From positions 11,189 to 75,188 of the forward strand of contig CAYWYS010000011.1 in the NCBI GenBank assembly GCA_964462675.1: 64,000 nt of DNA. The letters are read 5' to 3'. The notes under the pieces are model-generated. The model was not told the DNA's origin. It saw only the letters and a program-made list of their open reading frames with translations, and did no database searches. Below are positions 1 to 8,887 of the stretch, piece after piece (position 1 is the stretch's first letter; each line of letters begins with the position of its first letter). The DNA is from XN24 sp964462675 (GTDB lineage: Bacteria; Pseudomonadota; Gammaproteobacteria; Steroidobacterales; XN24). Both the position numbers and the translations under genes were made by a program.

Positions 1-2
1 AG

Positions 3-452
3 GTCGATCTCGAGCGCTATCTCGGCACCTGGTACGAGCTTGCGCGCTACCCGGCGCCGTTCCAGGAAGGCTGTGTCGCGACCAGCGCGAACTACAGCCC
101 GCGCGACGGCGGCGGCATCACTGTCCTCAACCGCTGCCGCGTCGAGCGCTTCGACGGTGAGCTGCGCGAAGCCGAGGGCCGTGCACGGATCGTCGATGCC
201 GACACCAACGCGAAGCTGAAAGTGACCTTTTTCTGGCCGTTCTGGGGCGACTACTGGGTGCTCGGCCTCGGGCCGGATTACGAATGGGCGCTGGTCGGCG
301 AGCCCGGCCGGAAGTACCTGTGGATCCTGTCGCGAACCCGGCAGATGGATCCGGGGGTCTTCGATGACATCGTCGGCAGCCTGCCTGCGCTCGGGTATGA
401 TGCCGGGCGCTTGCTGATCACCCCGCAGCCGGAGACCGACCCGTCGCCATGA
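3..452 (+). CDS. Lipocalin family protein (Blc-like), 5' truncated
   Basis: Open from the window edge in one frame, so the N-terminus and signal peptide are missing. The first visible residues contain the lipocalin motif GTWYELARYP, followed by the CVATSANYSPRDGG strand region and a WPFWGDYWVLGLGPDYEWALVG stretch typical of bacterial lipocalins of the Blc/apolipoprotein D group. These are normally outer-membrane lipoproteins that bind lipids or other hydrophobic ligands. The stop overlaps the ATG of the next gene (ATGA), so the two are probably translated together. Family assignment is secure; the ligand is unknown. Confidence 0.85.
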   Translation, partial: VDLERYLGTWYELARYPAPFQEGCVATSANYSPRDGGGITVLNRCRVERFDGELREAEGRARIVDADTNAKLKVTFFWPFWGDYWVLGLGPDYEWALVGEPGRKYLWILSRTRQMDPGVFDDIVGSLPALGYDAGRLLITPQPETDPSP

Positions 453-3049
453 TCCCTGCGACCGAAGCCGCGCGGTCCGGGCCGCCGCGGCGTCCCGCCC
501 GCCTCGCCTGGCTGCTCGCCCTGTGCGGGCTGCTCGCGGTGCCGGCCCACGCGCAAGTGATCCCGGGGGTCGGCGGCACGGCGCCGCGCGCGGAGCCGGC
601 GGAAGCGCCCGCCGCGACGCCGGCGCGGCAGCCGGCCGCGTATTCCGTCGAGCGGATCCCGGCGCAGACCGAGGCGGCACGCGAGCTCGCGCGCCGCGCC
701 ACGGAGGCGGCACGGCCGCATGCCGACATCGACGCGATTCGCACGCAGATGGAAGGCCTGGCCGAGCAAATCGCGCGGCTCGGCGATCCGGAAGCCCGCG
801 GCGCGCTGGCGCGGACCGACCTGCGCAGCCTTGAGCAGACCGCCGAGCAGCTCGGCGGCATGCGGCGGGCGATCAACGGGTGGCAAACCACGCTGGGCCG
901 GCGGGCCGCGGAACTTGTCGGCTGGCGCGAGGAGCTGTCGCTGGCGCTGCGCTCCTGGGCGCTGACCGAGGAGGAAATCAAGCAGCGCGAGCTGTCCGTC
1001 GAGATCCTTGCCGGCGGCCGCCAAGTGCAGTCGGGGCTCCGGGAGGCCAGCAAGCGTGTCGGCGCGCGCCAGGATGACCTCCTAGTGCTGCAGAACACGC
1101 TGGCCGAGTGGATGGGCATCGTCGATGAGCATCAGTCCGTGCTGGACGCGGAACTTGCCCAGGCGCGCCTCGAGCTGTTCCGGCCGGAGCAGCCCCCGCT
1201 GTGGCAGGCCGAGCCCTCGTCGATGGTGCTGGAGGCCTCGCGCGAGGTCTGGCAGCAGGACTGGGAGACGCTGAGCAATTACCTGGCCGCGCGCCGTGCC
1301 AACACCTGGGTGCATGGCGGCCTGCTGGTGCTGCTGCTTGGCGGCTTCGCATCGCTGTCGCGCAAGGTCCGCAGCTGGAGCGAGGGCAAGCCCGAGCTGG
1401 CGCGCGACCTGGCCGTGTTCCGCCATCCGCTCGCGGCGGCGCTGATGATGGCGATCTTCGCGGCACCGTGGATCTATCCGGACTGGCCGGGCGTGCTGCG
1501 GGAAGTGTCCGGCCTGCTGCTGATCCTGCCCTTGTTGCGTGTCCTGCCGCTGATCGTGCCGCGATCGCTGCGCAGCGCGGTGTACCTGCTGACGGGCCTG
1601 TACCTGCTGGCGCGCCTGAACAGCTTGCTGGGCGCCGGCACGGCACTGGAGCGCTACGGCCTGCTGCTGCTGACGGCCGCGGCTGCGGGCACCGTCGCCT
1701 GGATCCTGCGGCCTGGCGGACCGGCCGCGCAGCTCGAGGCCGGGATGCTGTGGCGCTCCGCGCGCGTCGTGGCCAGGCTCGGGCTCGTCGTGCTGGCCGT
1801 TGCGCTGTTTGCGAACATCGGCGGCCTCGTCTCGCTGTCCGGCCTGCTGACCAACGCCGTCATCGGCAGCGCCTTCGTCGCGCTCGTGCTGTTCGCCGGC
1901 GTCAACGTGACCCGCGCGATGATTCTCGCCCTGCTGCAGACCAGGCTCATGCAGCACCTGAACATCGTGCGCTGGCACAGTGCAGCGATCGACGCGTGGC
2001 TCATGCGCATCCTGCCGCTGGCCGCGGTGCTCGGCTGGGTCATGGCGACGACGAGGACCTTCCGCGTCGACGGCCTGATCGGCGGCATCCTGTCGACGAT
2101 CCTGTTCGCCAAGGCGACGATCGGCACGGTTGAGATCTCGCTGGCGGACATCCTCGGCTTCGCGATCGCGATCTGGCTCGGCCTGCTGGTATCGCGCTTC
2201 CTGCGCTTCGAGCTCGCCGTCGACGTGTACCCGCGCGTCAAGCTGCCGCGCGGCGTGGCCGCGACGATCTCGATGCTGGTCAACTACCTCGTGCTCGGCA
2301 TCGCCTTCACGCTGGCGATCGCGGCGGCCGGGATCCAGCTGGACCGCTTCGCGCTGATCGTCGGCGCGCTGTCGGTCGGCATCGGCTTCGGCCTGCAGAA
2401 CATCGTCAACAATTTCATTTCCGGGCTGATCCTCGCCTTCGAGCGGCCGGTGCAGACCGGCGACACCGTGCAGCTCAGCACGATGTGGGGCAAGGTCACA
2501 CGCATCGGCGTGCGCTCCAGCACGGTGCGCACCTTCGAGGGCGCCGAGGTCATCGTGCCGAACGCGAACCTGATCTCGAACGAGGTCACGAACTGGACGC
2601 TGTCGGACATGCGGCGGCGCATGGAAGTGCTCGTCGGCGTCGCCTACGGCTCGAATCCACGCCAGGTCATGGAACTGCTGACAAACGTCGCGAAGAGCCA
2701 GGACCGGCTGCTCGACAATCCCGCGCCCTCGGTGTTCTTCGTCGGCTTCGGCGACAGCTCGCTGGACTTCTCGCTGCGCGCCTGGACCGACGACTTCGAC
2801 AACTTCCTGTCGATCAAGAGCGACCTGACGCTCGCGGTGCACGATGCGATCTGCGCGGCGGGCATCGAGATCCCGTTTCCGCAGCGCGACCTGCACCTGC
2901 GCTCGATCGACGCCGGGGCGGTGGCCCGGCTCGGCCCGCCTCAGTCACCGGCGGCCGGCGGCTCGGTCTCCGGTTCCGGCGGTTCCGACGGCGCCGAAGG
3001 CTCGACGGCAGGCGCCGGGCCCGACCCGTCGGGCCGCGGCACGTCGTAG
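449..3049 (+). CDS. Large MscS-family mechanosensitive channel (DUF3772-type N-terminus)
   Basis: 866 aa. An N-terminal signal-like segment (LAWLLALCGLLAVPAHAQ) is followed by a long periplasmic helical region (about residues 50-270), a multi-helix membrane domain (about 290-640) and a C-terminal MscS core. The pore-lining region and beta domain are recognisable from IGFGLQNIVNNFISG, FERPVQTGDTV and VIVPNANLISNEVTNWT. The size and layout match the large MscK/YjeP-like class rather than small MscS. The expected role is release of solutes on hypo-osmotic shock from the inner membrane. It starts inside the lipocalin stop (ATGA). The final 36 codons (a Gly/Ser-rich tail) run antiparallel over the end of the downstream peptidase gene. 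Confidence 0.9.
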   Translation: MIPATEAARSGPPRRPARLAWLLALCGLLAVPAHAQVIPGVGGTAPRAEPAEAPAATPARQPAAYSVERIPAQTEAARELARRATEAARPHADIDAIRTQMEGLAEQIARLGDPEARGALARTDLRSLEQTAEQLGGMRRAINGWQTTLGRRAAELVGWREELSLALRSWALTEEEIKQRELSVEILAGGRQVQSGLREASKRVGARQDDLLVLQNTLAEWMGIVDEHQSVLDAELAQARLELFRPEQPPLWQAEPSSMVLEASREVWQQDWETLSNYLAARRANTWVHGGLLVLLLGGFASLSRKVRSWSEGKPELARDLAVFRHPLAAALMMAIFAAPWIYPDWPGVLREVSGLLLILPLLRVLPLIVPRSLRSAVYLLTGLYLLARLNSLLGAGTALERYGLLLLTAAAAGTVAWILRPGGPAAQLEAGMLWRSARVVARLGLVVLAVALFANIGGLVSLSGLLTNAVIGSAFVALVLFAGVNVTRAMILALLQTRLMQHLNIVRWHSAAIDAWLMRILPLAAVLGWVMATTRTFRVDGLIGGILSTILFAKATIGTVEISLADILGFAIAIWLGLLVSRFLRFELAVDVYPRVKLPRGVAATISMLVNYLVLGIAFTLAIAAAGIQLDRFALIVGALSVGIGFGLQNIVNNFISGLILAFERPVQTGDTVQLSTMWGKVTRIGVRSSTVRTFEGAEVIVPNANLISNEVTNWTLSDMRRRMEVLVGVAYGSNPRQVMELLTNVAKSQDRLLDNPAPSVFFVGFGDSSLDFSLRAWTDDFDNFLSIKSDLTLAVHDAICAAGIEIPFPQRDLHLRSIDAGAVARLGPPQSPAAGGSVSGSGGSDGAEGSTAGAGPDPSGRGTS

Positions 3050-5076
3050 CGCTCGAACCACGCGAGGATATTCGCGACCGTCGCCATCAGCTGCGTCGGC
3101 CGCGCGGCGATGTTGTGCGCGGCGCCCGGCACGCGCACCAGCACTGAGTCCACCTTGTTCAGGCGCAGCGCCTGGTAGTACTGCTCCGCCTCGGACATCG
3201 GCGTACGGAAGTCATCCTCGCCGCTCAGCACCATCGTCGGCGTGGTGACATTGCCGACCAGCGACAGCGGCGAGCGGCGCCAGTAGTCCTCCGGCTCCTC
3301 CCACGGCGGCGCGCCGAACCAGTAGCGATAGAAGAAGAACGGGTAGTTGTCGGCCGTCAGCACGAAGCTGGACCAGTTGATGACCGGCTTGACGACGGCG
3401 GCCGCCCGGAAGCGATCGGTCTTGCCGACGGTCCACGCCGTCAGGACGCCCCCGCCGCTGCCGCCGGTAATGAACAGCCGGTCCGGATCCACATAGCCGC
3501 GCCCGACGACCGCATCGACGACACTCATCAGGTCGTCGTAGTCCTCGCCCGGATAGTTCTTGTCGATCAGGCCGGCAAACTCCGCGCCGTAGCTCGTGCT
3601 GCCGCGCGGGTTGGCGTACACGACGATGTAGCCGGCCGCGGCGTAGAGCTGCATCTCGGCCGAAAACCGCGGGCCATAATTCGCATACGGTCCGCCGTGA
3701 ATCTCGAGGATCATCGGCCAGCGCTTGCCGGGATCGAAGCCAGGCGGCAGCACGATCCAGGCCTGGATGTCGCGCTGGTCGAACCGCGACTCGGTCCAGA
3801 AGCTTTCCACGCGGCCCAGGCTGCGAAACGGCAGCAGGTCGTCGTTCAGACGCGTCAGGCGCCGCGTACGCCGCCCGTCACCCGAGGCCACGTCGGCGGG
3901 AAAGTCCGGCGCGGTCATCGTGTAAGCGAACGAGCCCCACGCGGCAACGGTGAAACTCCCGCTTGCATACGGCCGCGAAATATAGGTGCCGCCAACGTCC
4001 TCGGCGAGCGTCGCGATCGCATTCGTGACCAGGTCGAGTCGCGCCAGGTGCGTCCGGCCCTCCTTGTCGTAGAGGAAATAGATACCGCGCCCGCGGCTGT
4101 CCCACTGCGGCTGCCGGATGCTGGCGTCGAGGTCGGCCGCCAGCACCGTGATGTCGCCGGTCGAGCGGTCCAGCAGGTACAGGCGCTCGGTGTGGTGGCC
4201 GAGGCGATCGTCGTCGAAGCCGGTATAGGCGACGCGCCGTCCGTCAGGCGCCACGGCCGGCGAGCGGTCCGGGCCGAAGCGCGTCGTCAGCTGGCGGATC
4301 GATGGTTCCTCGATCGTCACCATGTACAGGTCGGAATCGAGCCGCTCGTGCTCCCAGTCCGCGCGCCGGTTGGCCGAGATCACCAGCGCGCCTGAATTGG
4401 GCAACCAGGACGGCTCGCCGGTATGGTTGAACGGTCCGCTCGTCAGCTGGCGCGGCGTGCCGCCGTCGGCCGGCACGACGAATACGTGGCTGTAGCCCTT
4501 TTCGAGGAAGCCGCGGCCATCGGCCCGATAGACCATCGTGTCGATGACCGTGAAGGGGTCCGCCCACTCTGCGCCCGGCGGCTTGCTCGGCAGCTTCGCG
4601 AGCGGCGGCGCCTCCTCGCGCACGTGCATCGTGTACGCCAGCTGGCTGCCGTCCGGCGCCCAGGACAGCCCCTCCGGGCGACCCTCGAGCCGCGCCAGCC
4701 GCGCGGCCTGGCCGGTATCCATCCAGCGCACCCAGATCGCCGTCTCGCCGTCACGCTTGCCGACCCAGGCCAGCCGGTCCCCGTTCGGCGACCAGCGCGG
4801 CATGCTGACCGACTCGAAATCGCTGACCAGCGGCCGATGGCCGCCGCCGTCCGCGGCGACGATCCACAGGGCGCTCTGCGCCCGGTCGGTCATCCGGTCC
4901 ATCGTTCTCCTGATGTAGACGACGCGATCGCCCTCGGGCGTGATGCGCGGGTCCTCGGCATACTCGAGGGCGAACACGTCCTCGAGCGAGAGCGGTGGCA
5001 GGTCTGCATGGGCCGGCGTGGCGAGGCCGAGCCACAGCAGGGGCAACAGGCACAGGCGGCGAGCAGTCTGGGTCAT
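2941..5076 (-). CDS. S9 family (prolyl oligopeptidase-like) secreted peptidase
   Basis: 711 aa with a clear signal peptide (LCLLPLLWLGLATPAHA). Residues about 35-400 carry TolB/WD40-like propeller repeats (for example SWAPDGSQLAYTM, SPAVAPDGRRVAYTG). The C-terminal alpha/beta-hydrolase domain has the nucleophile motif GGSGGG (Ser near residue 538), an Asp in GEDDFRTP (near 618) and a His in GAAHNI (near 654), with the preceding EIHGGPYANYG oxyanion loop. This is the dipeptidyl/acylaminoacyl peptidase type acting in the periplasm, probably in peptide scavenging. A Pro/Glu-rich tail of about 30 residues is read from DNA that also encodes the end of the opposite-strand MscS gene. Confidence 0.9.
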   Translation of the reverse strand: MTQTARRLCLLPLLWLGLATPAHADLPPLSLEDVFALEYAEDPRITPEGDRVVYIRRTMDRMTDRAQSALWIVAADGGGHRPLVSDFESVSMPRWSPNGDRLAWVGKRDGETAIWVRWMDTGQAARLARLEGRPEGLSWAPDGSQLAYTMHVREEAPPLAKLPSKPPGAEWADPFTVIDTMVYRADGRGFLEKGYSHVFVVPADGGTPRQLTSGPFNHTGEPSWLPNSGALVISANRRADWEHERLDSDLYMVTIEEPSIRQLTTRFGPDRSPAVAPDGRRVAYTGFDDDRLGHHTERLYLLDRSTGDITVLAADLDASIRQPQWDSRGRGIYFLYDKEGRTHLARLDLVTNAIATLAEDVGGTYISRPYASGSFTVAAWGSFAYTMTAPDFPADVASGDGRRTRRLTRLNDDLLPFRSLGRVESFWTESRFDQRDIQAWIVLPPGFDPGKRWPMILEIHGGPYANYGPRFSAEMQLYAAAGYIVVYANPRGSTSYGAEFAGLIDKNYPGEDYDDLMSVVDAVVGRGYVDPDRLFITGGSGGGVLTAWTVGKTDRFRAAAVVKPVINWSSFVLTADNYPFFFYRYWFGAPPWEEPEDYWRRSPLSLVGNVTTPTMVLSGEDDFRTPMSEAEQYYQALRLNKVDSVLVRVPGAAHNIAARPTQLMATVANILAWFERYDVPRPDGSGPAPAVEPSAPSEPPEPETEPPAAGD

Positions 5077-5259
5077 GGGTTCTCCGCGACGGTCGGGGGC
5101 TTCCGGCGAGCACTATAGCCCAGCCCCGGTCGCCGCTGCTCGCAGCGCAGCACGCGACGCGCCGGGCTATGCCGTCTCCATGCGCTGTCGTATGCTGTGG
5201 CGGCGCCGTCGGACGGCGGCGGCGCCTGAGTCGTTGTCCGTTCCTGAGAGCCTCCAGAG

Positions 5260-5523
5260 ATGAAGTCAATCTACGTCGGCAATCTGCCCTTCACCGCCAC
5301 CGAAGACGAGGTGCGCGGCCTGTTCTCCCCGTTCGGCGACGTCGTGTCGGTCAAGATCGTGACCGACCGCGAGACCGGCCGCCCGCGCGGCTTCGCGTTC
5401 GTGGATATGGGTGACAGCGATGGCGACAACGCCATCAAGGCCCTCGAGGGCCACCAGATGGGCGGTCGAGCCCTCAAGGTGAACGAGGCTCGCCCGCGAG
5501 CGGCGCGACCGCCGCGGCGCTGA
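5260..5523 (+). CDS. Small RNA-recognition-motif (RRM) RNA-binding protein
   Basis: 87 aa, essentially one RRM domain. RNP2 is IYVGNLPF at the N-terminus and RNP1 is RGFAFVDM near residue 48, followed by ALEGHQMGGRALKVNEARP. Bacterial single-RRM proteins of this type are often cold- or stress-induced RNA binders. The basic Ala/Arg tail (RPRAARPPRR) is encoded in sequence shared with the antiparallel ttcA end. An upstream TATGCT (near 5191) could serve as a -10 element, leaving a leader of roughly 60 bases. Confidence 0.9.
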   Translation: MKSIYVGNLPFTATEDEVRGLFSPFGDVVSVKIVTDRETGRPRGFAFVDMGDSDGDNAIKALEGHQMGGRALKVNEARPRAARPPRR

Positions 5524-6319
5524 TCCCGGGCGCCGCCAGGCCCGCGAAATCGAACAGCCTGGCGTCCATCAGCTGCGACGGCGCGATGTTCCCCAGCGCG
5601 CCGGCGATCGAATCGATGCGCCCGGGGAAGCGCCGCTCCCAGTCGGCCAGCATCGCCTTGATCTCCTGCCGCTGCAGGTTCGGCTGGCTGCCGCACAGAT
5701 CGCAGGGGATCAGCGGGAACTCCATCGCGCGCGCGTAGCGCGTCAGCTCGTTTTCCCGGCAATACGCCAGCGGCCGGATGACTATGTTGCGCCCGTCGTC
5801 GCTGCGCAGCTTCGGCGGCATGGCCTTCAGTGCGCCGCCAAAAAACAGGTTCAGAAACAGCGTCTCGATAATGTCGTCGAGATGGTGCCCGAGCGCGATC
5901 TTCGTGAAGCCCTCGGCCGCGGCGAAGTTGTAGAGCGCACCGCGCCTGAGCCGCGAGCACAGCCCGCAGGTCGTCTTGCCGGCCGGGATGACCCGCTGCA
6001 CGACGCTGTAAGTGTCCTGCTCGATGACGTGGTACGGCACGCCGAGCGCCTCGAGGTAATCCGGCAGCACGCGCGCCGGGAAGCCCGGCTGCTTTTGGTC
6101 GAGGTTGACGGCGGCCAGTTTGAAGGAAACCGGCGCGGCGCGCTGCAGCGCCAGCAGCAGGCTGAGCAGCGCGTAGCTGTCCTTGCCGCCGGACAGGCAG
6201 ACCATGACCCGATCGCCGTCGACGATCATGCGGTAGTCGTCGATGGCCTTGCCCACCTGGGTCCGCAGGCGGGACTCGAGTCGACGGGCAGTGGCCGACA
6301 GTGACGGCTGGGGGTTCAT
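5474..6319 (-). CDS. ttcA: tRNA 2-thiocytidine(32) synthetase TtcA
   Basis: 281 aa from the ATG at 6319. The PP-loop SGGKDS (residues about 42-47) binds ATP. Cysteine motifs TCGLCSRLRRG and CDLCGSQ supply the ligands of the labile 4Fe-4S cluster used for s2C32 formation in tRNA. GHHLDDIIETLFLNLFF and RPLAYCRENE are characteristic of TtcA. The frame remains open upstream, but 6319 is preferred because it has a GAGGAA Shine-Dalgarno-like sequence and the protein then begins like the family. The 3' end overlaps the RRM gene by 50 bases tail to tail. Confidence 0.95.
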   Translation of the reverse strand: MNPQPSLSATARRLESRLRTQVGKAIDDYRMIVDGDRVMVCLSGGKDSYALLSLLLALQRAAPVSFKLAAVNLDQKQPGFPARVLPDYLEALGVPYHVIEQDTYSVVQRVIPAGKTTCGLCSRLRRGALYNFAAAEGFTKIALGHHLDDIIETLFLNLFFGGALKAMPPKLRSDDGRNIVIRPLAYCRENELTRYARAMEFPLIPCDLCGSQPNLQRQEIKAMLADWERRFPGRIDSIAGALGNIAPSQLMDARLFDFAGLAAPGISAAAVAPLAGEPRSP

Positions 6320-6339
6320 GCGGGTTCCTCTACAGGACC

Positions 6340-6396
6340 GGCATTCTAACCGACGCGCGAGCGCGCCGGAGGGCTTGACCGGCGCGGTAGAATGCC
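6340..6396. promoter_or_regulatory. Mirrored divergent promoters of ttcA and znuA
   Basis: GGCATTCTA at 6340-6348 and TAGAATGCC at 6388-6396 are perfect inverted copies. Each contains TAGAAT, a good sigma70 -10 hexamer, pointing outward toward ttcA and znuA. The rightward hexamer (6388-6393) would start transcription at about 6400, exactly at the znuA ATG. The leftward one would start near 6336, leaving a 17-base ttcA leader. -35 matches are weak on both sides, and no clear Zur palindrome is visible. Confidence 0.55.
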
Positions 6397-6399
6397 CGG

Positions 6400-7311
6400 A
6401 TGCGCCTGAAGTCCCTCCTGTCTGCCTGTCTGCTGGGAATGGTGCCGCTGTCTGCGGCAGCCGCGCAGCCGGCACCGCTGCAGGTCGTCGTCAGCATCCT
6501 GCCGCAGCAGTACCTGGTCGAGCGGATCGCCGGTGCGCGGGCCGAAGTGCTGACGCTGGTGCAGCCGGGCGACAACGAGGCCACCTACTCCCCCGGACCG
6601 GCGACCCTCGCCGCACTGGACGGCGCCCGGGTGTGGTTCACGATGGGCGTGCACTTCGAGGACGCGTGGCTCGCCAGGATCACACGTGACCGCCCCGGCA
6701 TGGAGGTCGTGTCGCTGATCGCCGGGCTGCCGTTGCGCCGCACCGAGGATGGCGCGATATCGGCCGGCCGCCAGCCGGCGCATGGCCACGACCATGCCGG
6801 CAAGCCGGATCCCCATGCCTGGACCGATCCGCGCCTCGCGGCCCGGATGGCGCAGCAGATCGCGGATACGTTGGCGCGCCTCGATCCGGGCGGCGCCGCG
6901 GGCTACCAGGCCCGCGCGGCGGAATTGCAGGCAGAGCTGCTGGCGCTGCACGACGAGATCGCCGCGTTGCTGGCACCGGCGCGCGGCAGCGTGTTCATTG
7001 TCTTCCACCCGTCCTGGGGCTATTTCGCAGACGCCTACGGCCTCGTGCAACTGCCGATCGAAGCCGGCGGGCGCGAGCCCGGCCCGCGCGGCCTGGCCGA
7101 GGTGATTCGCCGCGGCCGCGAGGCCGGCGTCGGCGTCGTGTTCGTGCAGCAGCAATTCAGCCAGCGCAGCGCGCTGGCGGTCGCCGAGGCGCTCGGGGCA
7201 CAGGTCGTGGAGGCGGACCCGCTCGCGGCGGATTACACCGCCAACCTGCGCCGCGTGGCGCAGCGCATGGCCGACGCGCTGGCGCAACCGGTGCCCGGGA
7301 GCGCGCCGTGA
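6400..7311 (+). CDS. znuA: Zinc ABC transporter substrate-binding protein ZnuA
   Basis: 303 aa with a signal peptide (LLSACLLGMVPLSAAAAQ). It is a cluster A-I metal-binding lipocalin-unrelated periplasmic protein of the TroA/ZnuA type: His in GVHFED, the His-rich loop AHGHDHAGKPDPHAW (about residues 127-141), His in VFHPSWGYFADAYG, and a C-terminal Asp region. The short His loop favours zinc over manganese. It captures metal for the ZnuBC permease encoded next. The promoter -10 ends 6 bases before the ATG, so the mRNA may be leaderless. It ends in a GTGA overlap with znuC. Confidence 0.92.
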   Translation: MRLKSLLSACLLGMVPLSAAAAQPAPLQVVVSILPQQYLVERIAGARAEVLTLVQPGDNEATYSPGPATLAALDGARVWFTMGVHFEDAWLARITRDRPGMEVVSLIAGLPLRRTEDGAISAGRQPAHGHDHAGKPDPHAWTDPRLAARMAQQIADTLARLDPGGAAGYQARAAELQAELLALHDEIAALLAPARGSVFIVFHPSWGYFADAYGLVQLPIEAGGREPGPRGLAEVIRRGREAGVGVVFVQQQFSQRSALAVAEALGAQVVEADPLAADYTANLRRVAQRMADALAQPVPGSAP

Positions 7312-8057
7312 CGGCCTCGCTGTCGTTCAAGGACGTCAGCTTCGGCTACGGCGACGGACCCGACGTCGTCGAACACGTCACGCTGGACATCGGCGCGCAC
7401 GAACTGATCGGCCTGATCGGCCCGAACGGCGGCGGCAAGAGCACCCTGCTGAAGCTGGCCGCCGGGCTGCTGAAGCCGCGCGCGGGCACGGTGCGCGTGT
7501 TCGGGCGCGCCCCGCAGGACGCACGCGACGAGATCGGCTATGTGCCGCAATTCGCCCTGTTCCCGCGAGATTTCCCGATCACCGTGGCACAAGCGGTGCT
7601 GCTCGGGCGCCTCGCCGGCGGCCTCAGCCTGCGCTGGAGCGCCGCGGATCGCGCGGCCGCCGCGCGCGCCATCGCCGAGACCGAGCTCGATGCGCTGGCA
7701 AACCGCCCATTGAGCGCGCTGTCGGGCGGCGAACTGCAGCGGGTACTGATCGCGCGCGCGCTGGCCGCCGAGCCGAAGCTGCTGTTGCTCGACGAGCCCA
7801 CCTCCAACCTCGACCAGCGCGCCGAGGAGGACATCTTCGCGCTGCTCGCCAAGCTGACCGACCGGATGGCCGTGGTGCTGGTGTCGCACGATGTCGGCTT
7901 CGTCACCGGCTTCGTCGAGCGCGTCGCCTGCATCAGCCGGACTTTGATCTGCCACGGCACCTCCGAGCTCACCGGCGAGGTCATCAACGAGCTCTATGGC
8001 CACCCGGTGCGGGCCGTGCACCACGCCCACCACGCTCACCCGCCGGGCGCGACGTGA
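7308..8057 (+). CDS. znuC: Zinc ABC transporter ATP-binding protein ZnuC
   Basis: 249 aa with a GTG start overlapping the znuA stop. Walker A is GPNGGGKST (about residues 38-46), the signature is LSGGELQR, Walker B is LLLLDEPTSNLD, and the switch His is in VSHD. The ATPase energises ZnuB. The C-terminus ends in a His-rich tail (HPVRAVHHAHHAH), as in several ZnuC proteins, which may sense or buffer zinc on the cytoplasmic side (inference). The stop overlaps the start of the permease gene. Confidence 0.93.
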   Translation: MTASLSFKDVSFGYGDGPDVVEHVTLDIGAHELIGLIGPNGGGKSTLLKLAAGLLKPRAGTVRVFGRAPQDARDEIGYVPQFALFPRDFPITVAQAVLLGRLAGGLSLRWSAADRAAAARAIAETELDALANRPLSALSGGELQRVLIARALAAEPKLLLLDEPTSNLDQRAEEDIFALLAKLTDRMAVVLVSHDVGFVTGFVERVACISRTLICHGTSELTGEVINELYGHPVRAVHHAHHAHPPGAT

Positions 8058-8869
8058 TGGAATTCTTCCAGGCGCTCGCGGAGCACGAATTCCTGCAGCG
8101 GGCGCTGGCGGGCGGACTGCTCGCCTGCATCGGCTGCGGCATCGTCGGCAGCTATGTGGTCGTGCAGCGCATCAGCCTGCTGGCCGGGGCGATTGCGCAT
8201 GCCGTGCTCGGCGGCATGGGCATCGCGTGGTACTTCGGCTGGCACCCGCTGGGCGGCGCGCTGGTCGCCGCGGTGCTTGCCGCACTGATCATCGGCTGGG
8301 TCAAGCTGCGCTTCGCCGAGCGCGAGGACACGGCGATCTCGGCGATTTGGGCGCTCGGCATGGCGATCGGCATCCTGTTCATCGCGCGGACGCCCGGCTA
8401 CAGCGTGGACCTGATGAGCTACCTGTTCGGCAACCTGCTGATGATGTCGACCAGCGACCTGCAGCTGATCATCGCGCTGGATTTCGTCATCATCGGGTTC
8501 ACCGCGCTGTTCTACCGCCAGTTCCTCGCGGTCTGCTTCGATCCCGAGTTCGCGCGCGTCCGGGGCCTGAACGTCGAGCGCTATTACCTGTTGCTGCTGG
8601 TGCTGGTCGCGCTGACTGTCGTCATGCTGATCCAGGTCGTCGGCCTGATCCTCGTCATCGCCCTGATGACGCTGCCGGCCGCCATCGCCGGGCGCTTCAT
8701 CCACTCGCTTGCCGGTATGATGGGCGTCGCCGTGCTGCTCGGCATGGTGTTCACGGCCGGCGGGCTGGCCATTTCCTATGCGCCGGACCTGCCCTCGGGG
8801 CCGGTGATCATCGTGCTCGCCGGCGTTGCGTACCTGCTGGCTGCGCTGGTACGGCGCAGCGCGCGTTGA
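8054..8869 (+). CDS. znuB: Zinc ABC transporter permease ZnuB
   Basis: 271 aa ABC-3 family integral membrane protein with about eight hydrophobic helices. Typical segments are GCGIVGSYVVVQRISLLAGAIAHAVLGG near the N-terminus and LIQVVGLILVIALMTLPAAIAGR later. Two starts are possible: GTG 8054, which overlaps the znuC stop, or ATG 8057, one codon later. The difference is a single residue. It completes the znuA-znuC-znuB operon. Confidence 0.93.
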   Translation: MMEFFQALAEHEFLQRALAGGLLACIGCGIVGSYVVVQRISLLAGAIAHAVLGGMGIAWYFGWHPLGGALVAAVLAALIIGWVKLRFAEREDTAISAIWALGMAIGILFIARTPGYSVDLMSYLFGNLLMMSTSDLQLIIALDFVIIGFTALFYRQFLAVCFDPEFARVRGLNVERYYLLLLVLVALTVVMLIQVVGLILVIALMTLPAAIAGRFIHSLAGMMGVAVLLGMVFTAGGLAISYAPDLPSGPVIIVLAGVAYLLAALVRRSAR

Positions 8870-8887
8870 ACGGAAGGAACCCTGACC

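Noticed and set aside
1082..2896. 604-codon open frame on the minus strand opposite the MscS gene
   Set aside because: It is Arg/Gln/His/Asp-rich with no domain or signal, a typical antisense shadow of a GC-rich gene whose own product is clearly recognisable.
6320..6399. Zur operator ahead of znuA
   Set aside because: The only inverted repeat is the pair of divergent -10 boxes; it does not have the AT-rich Zur core.
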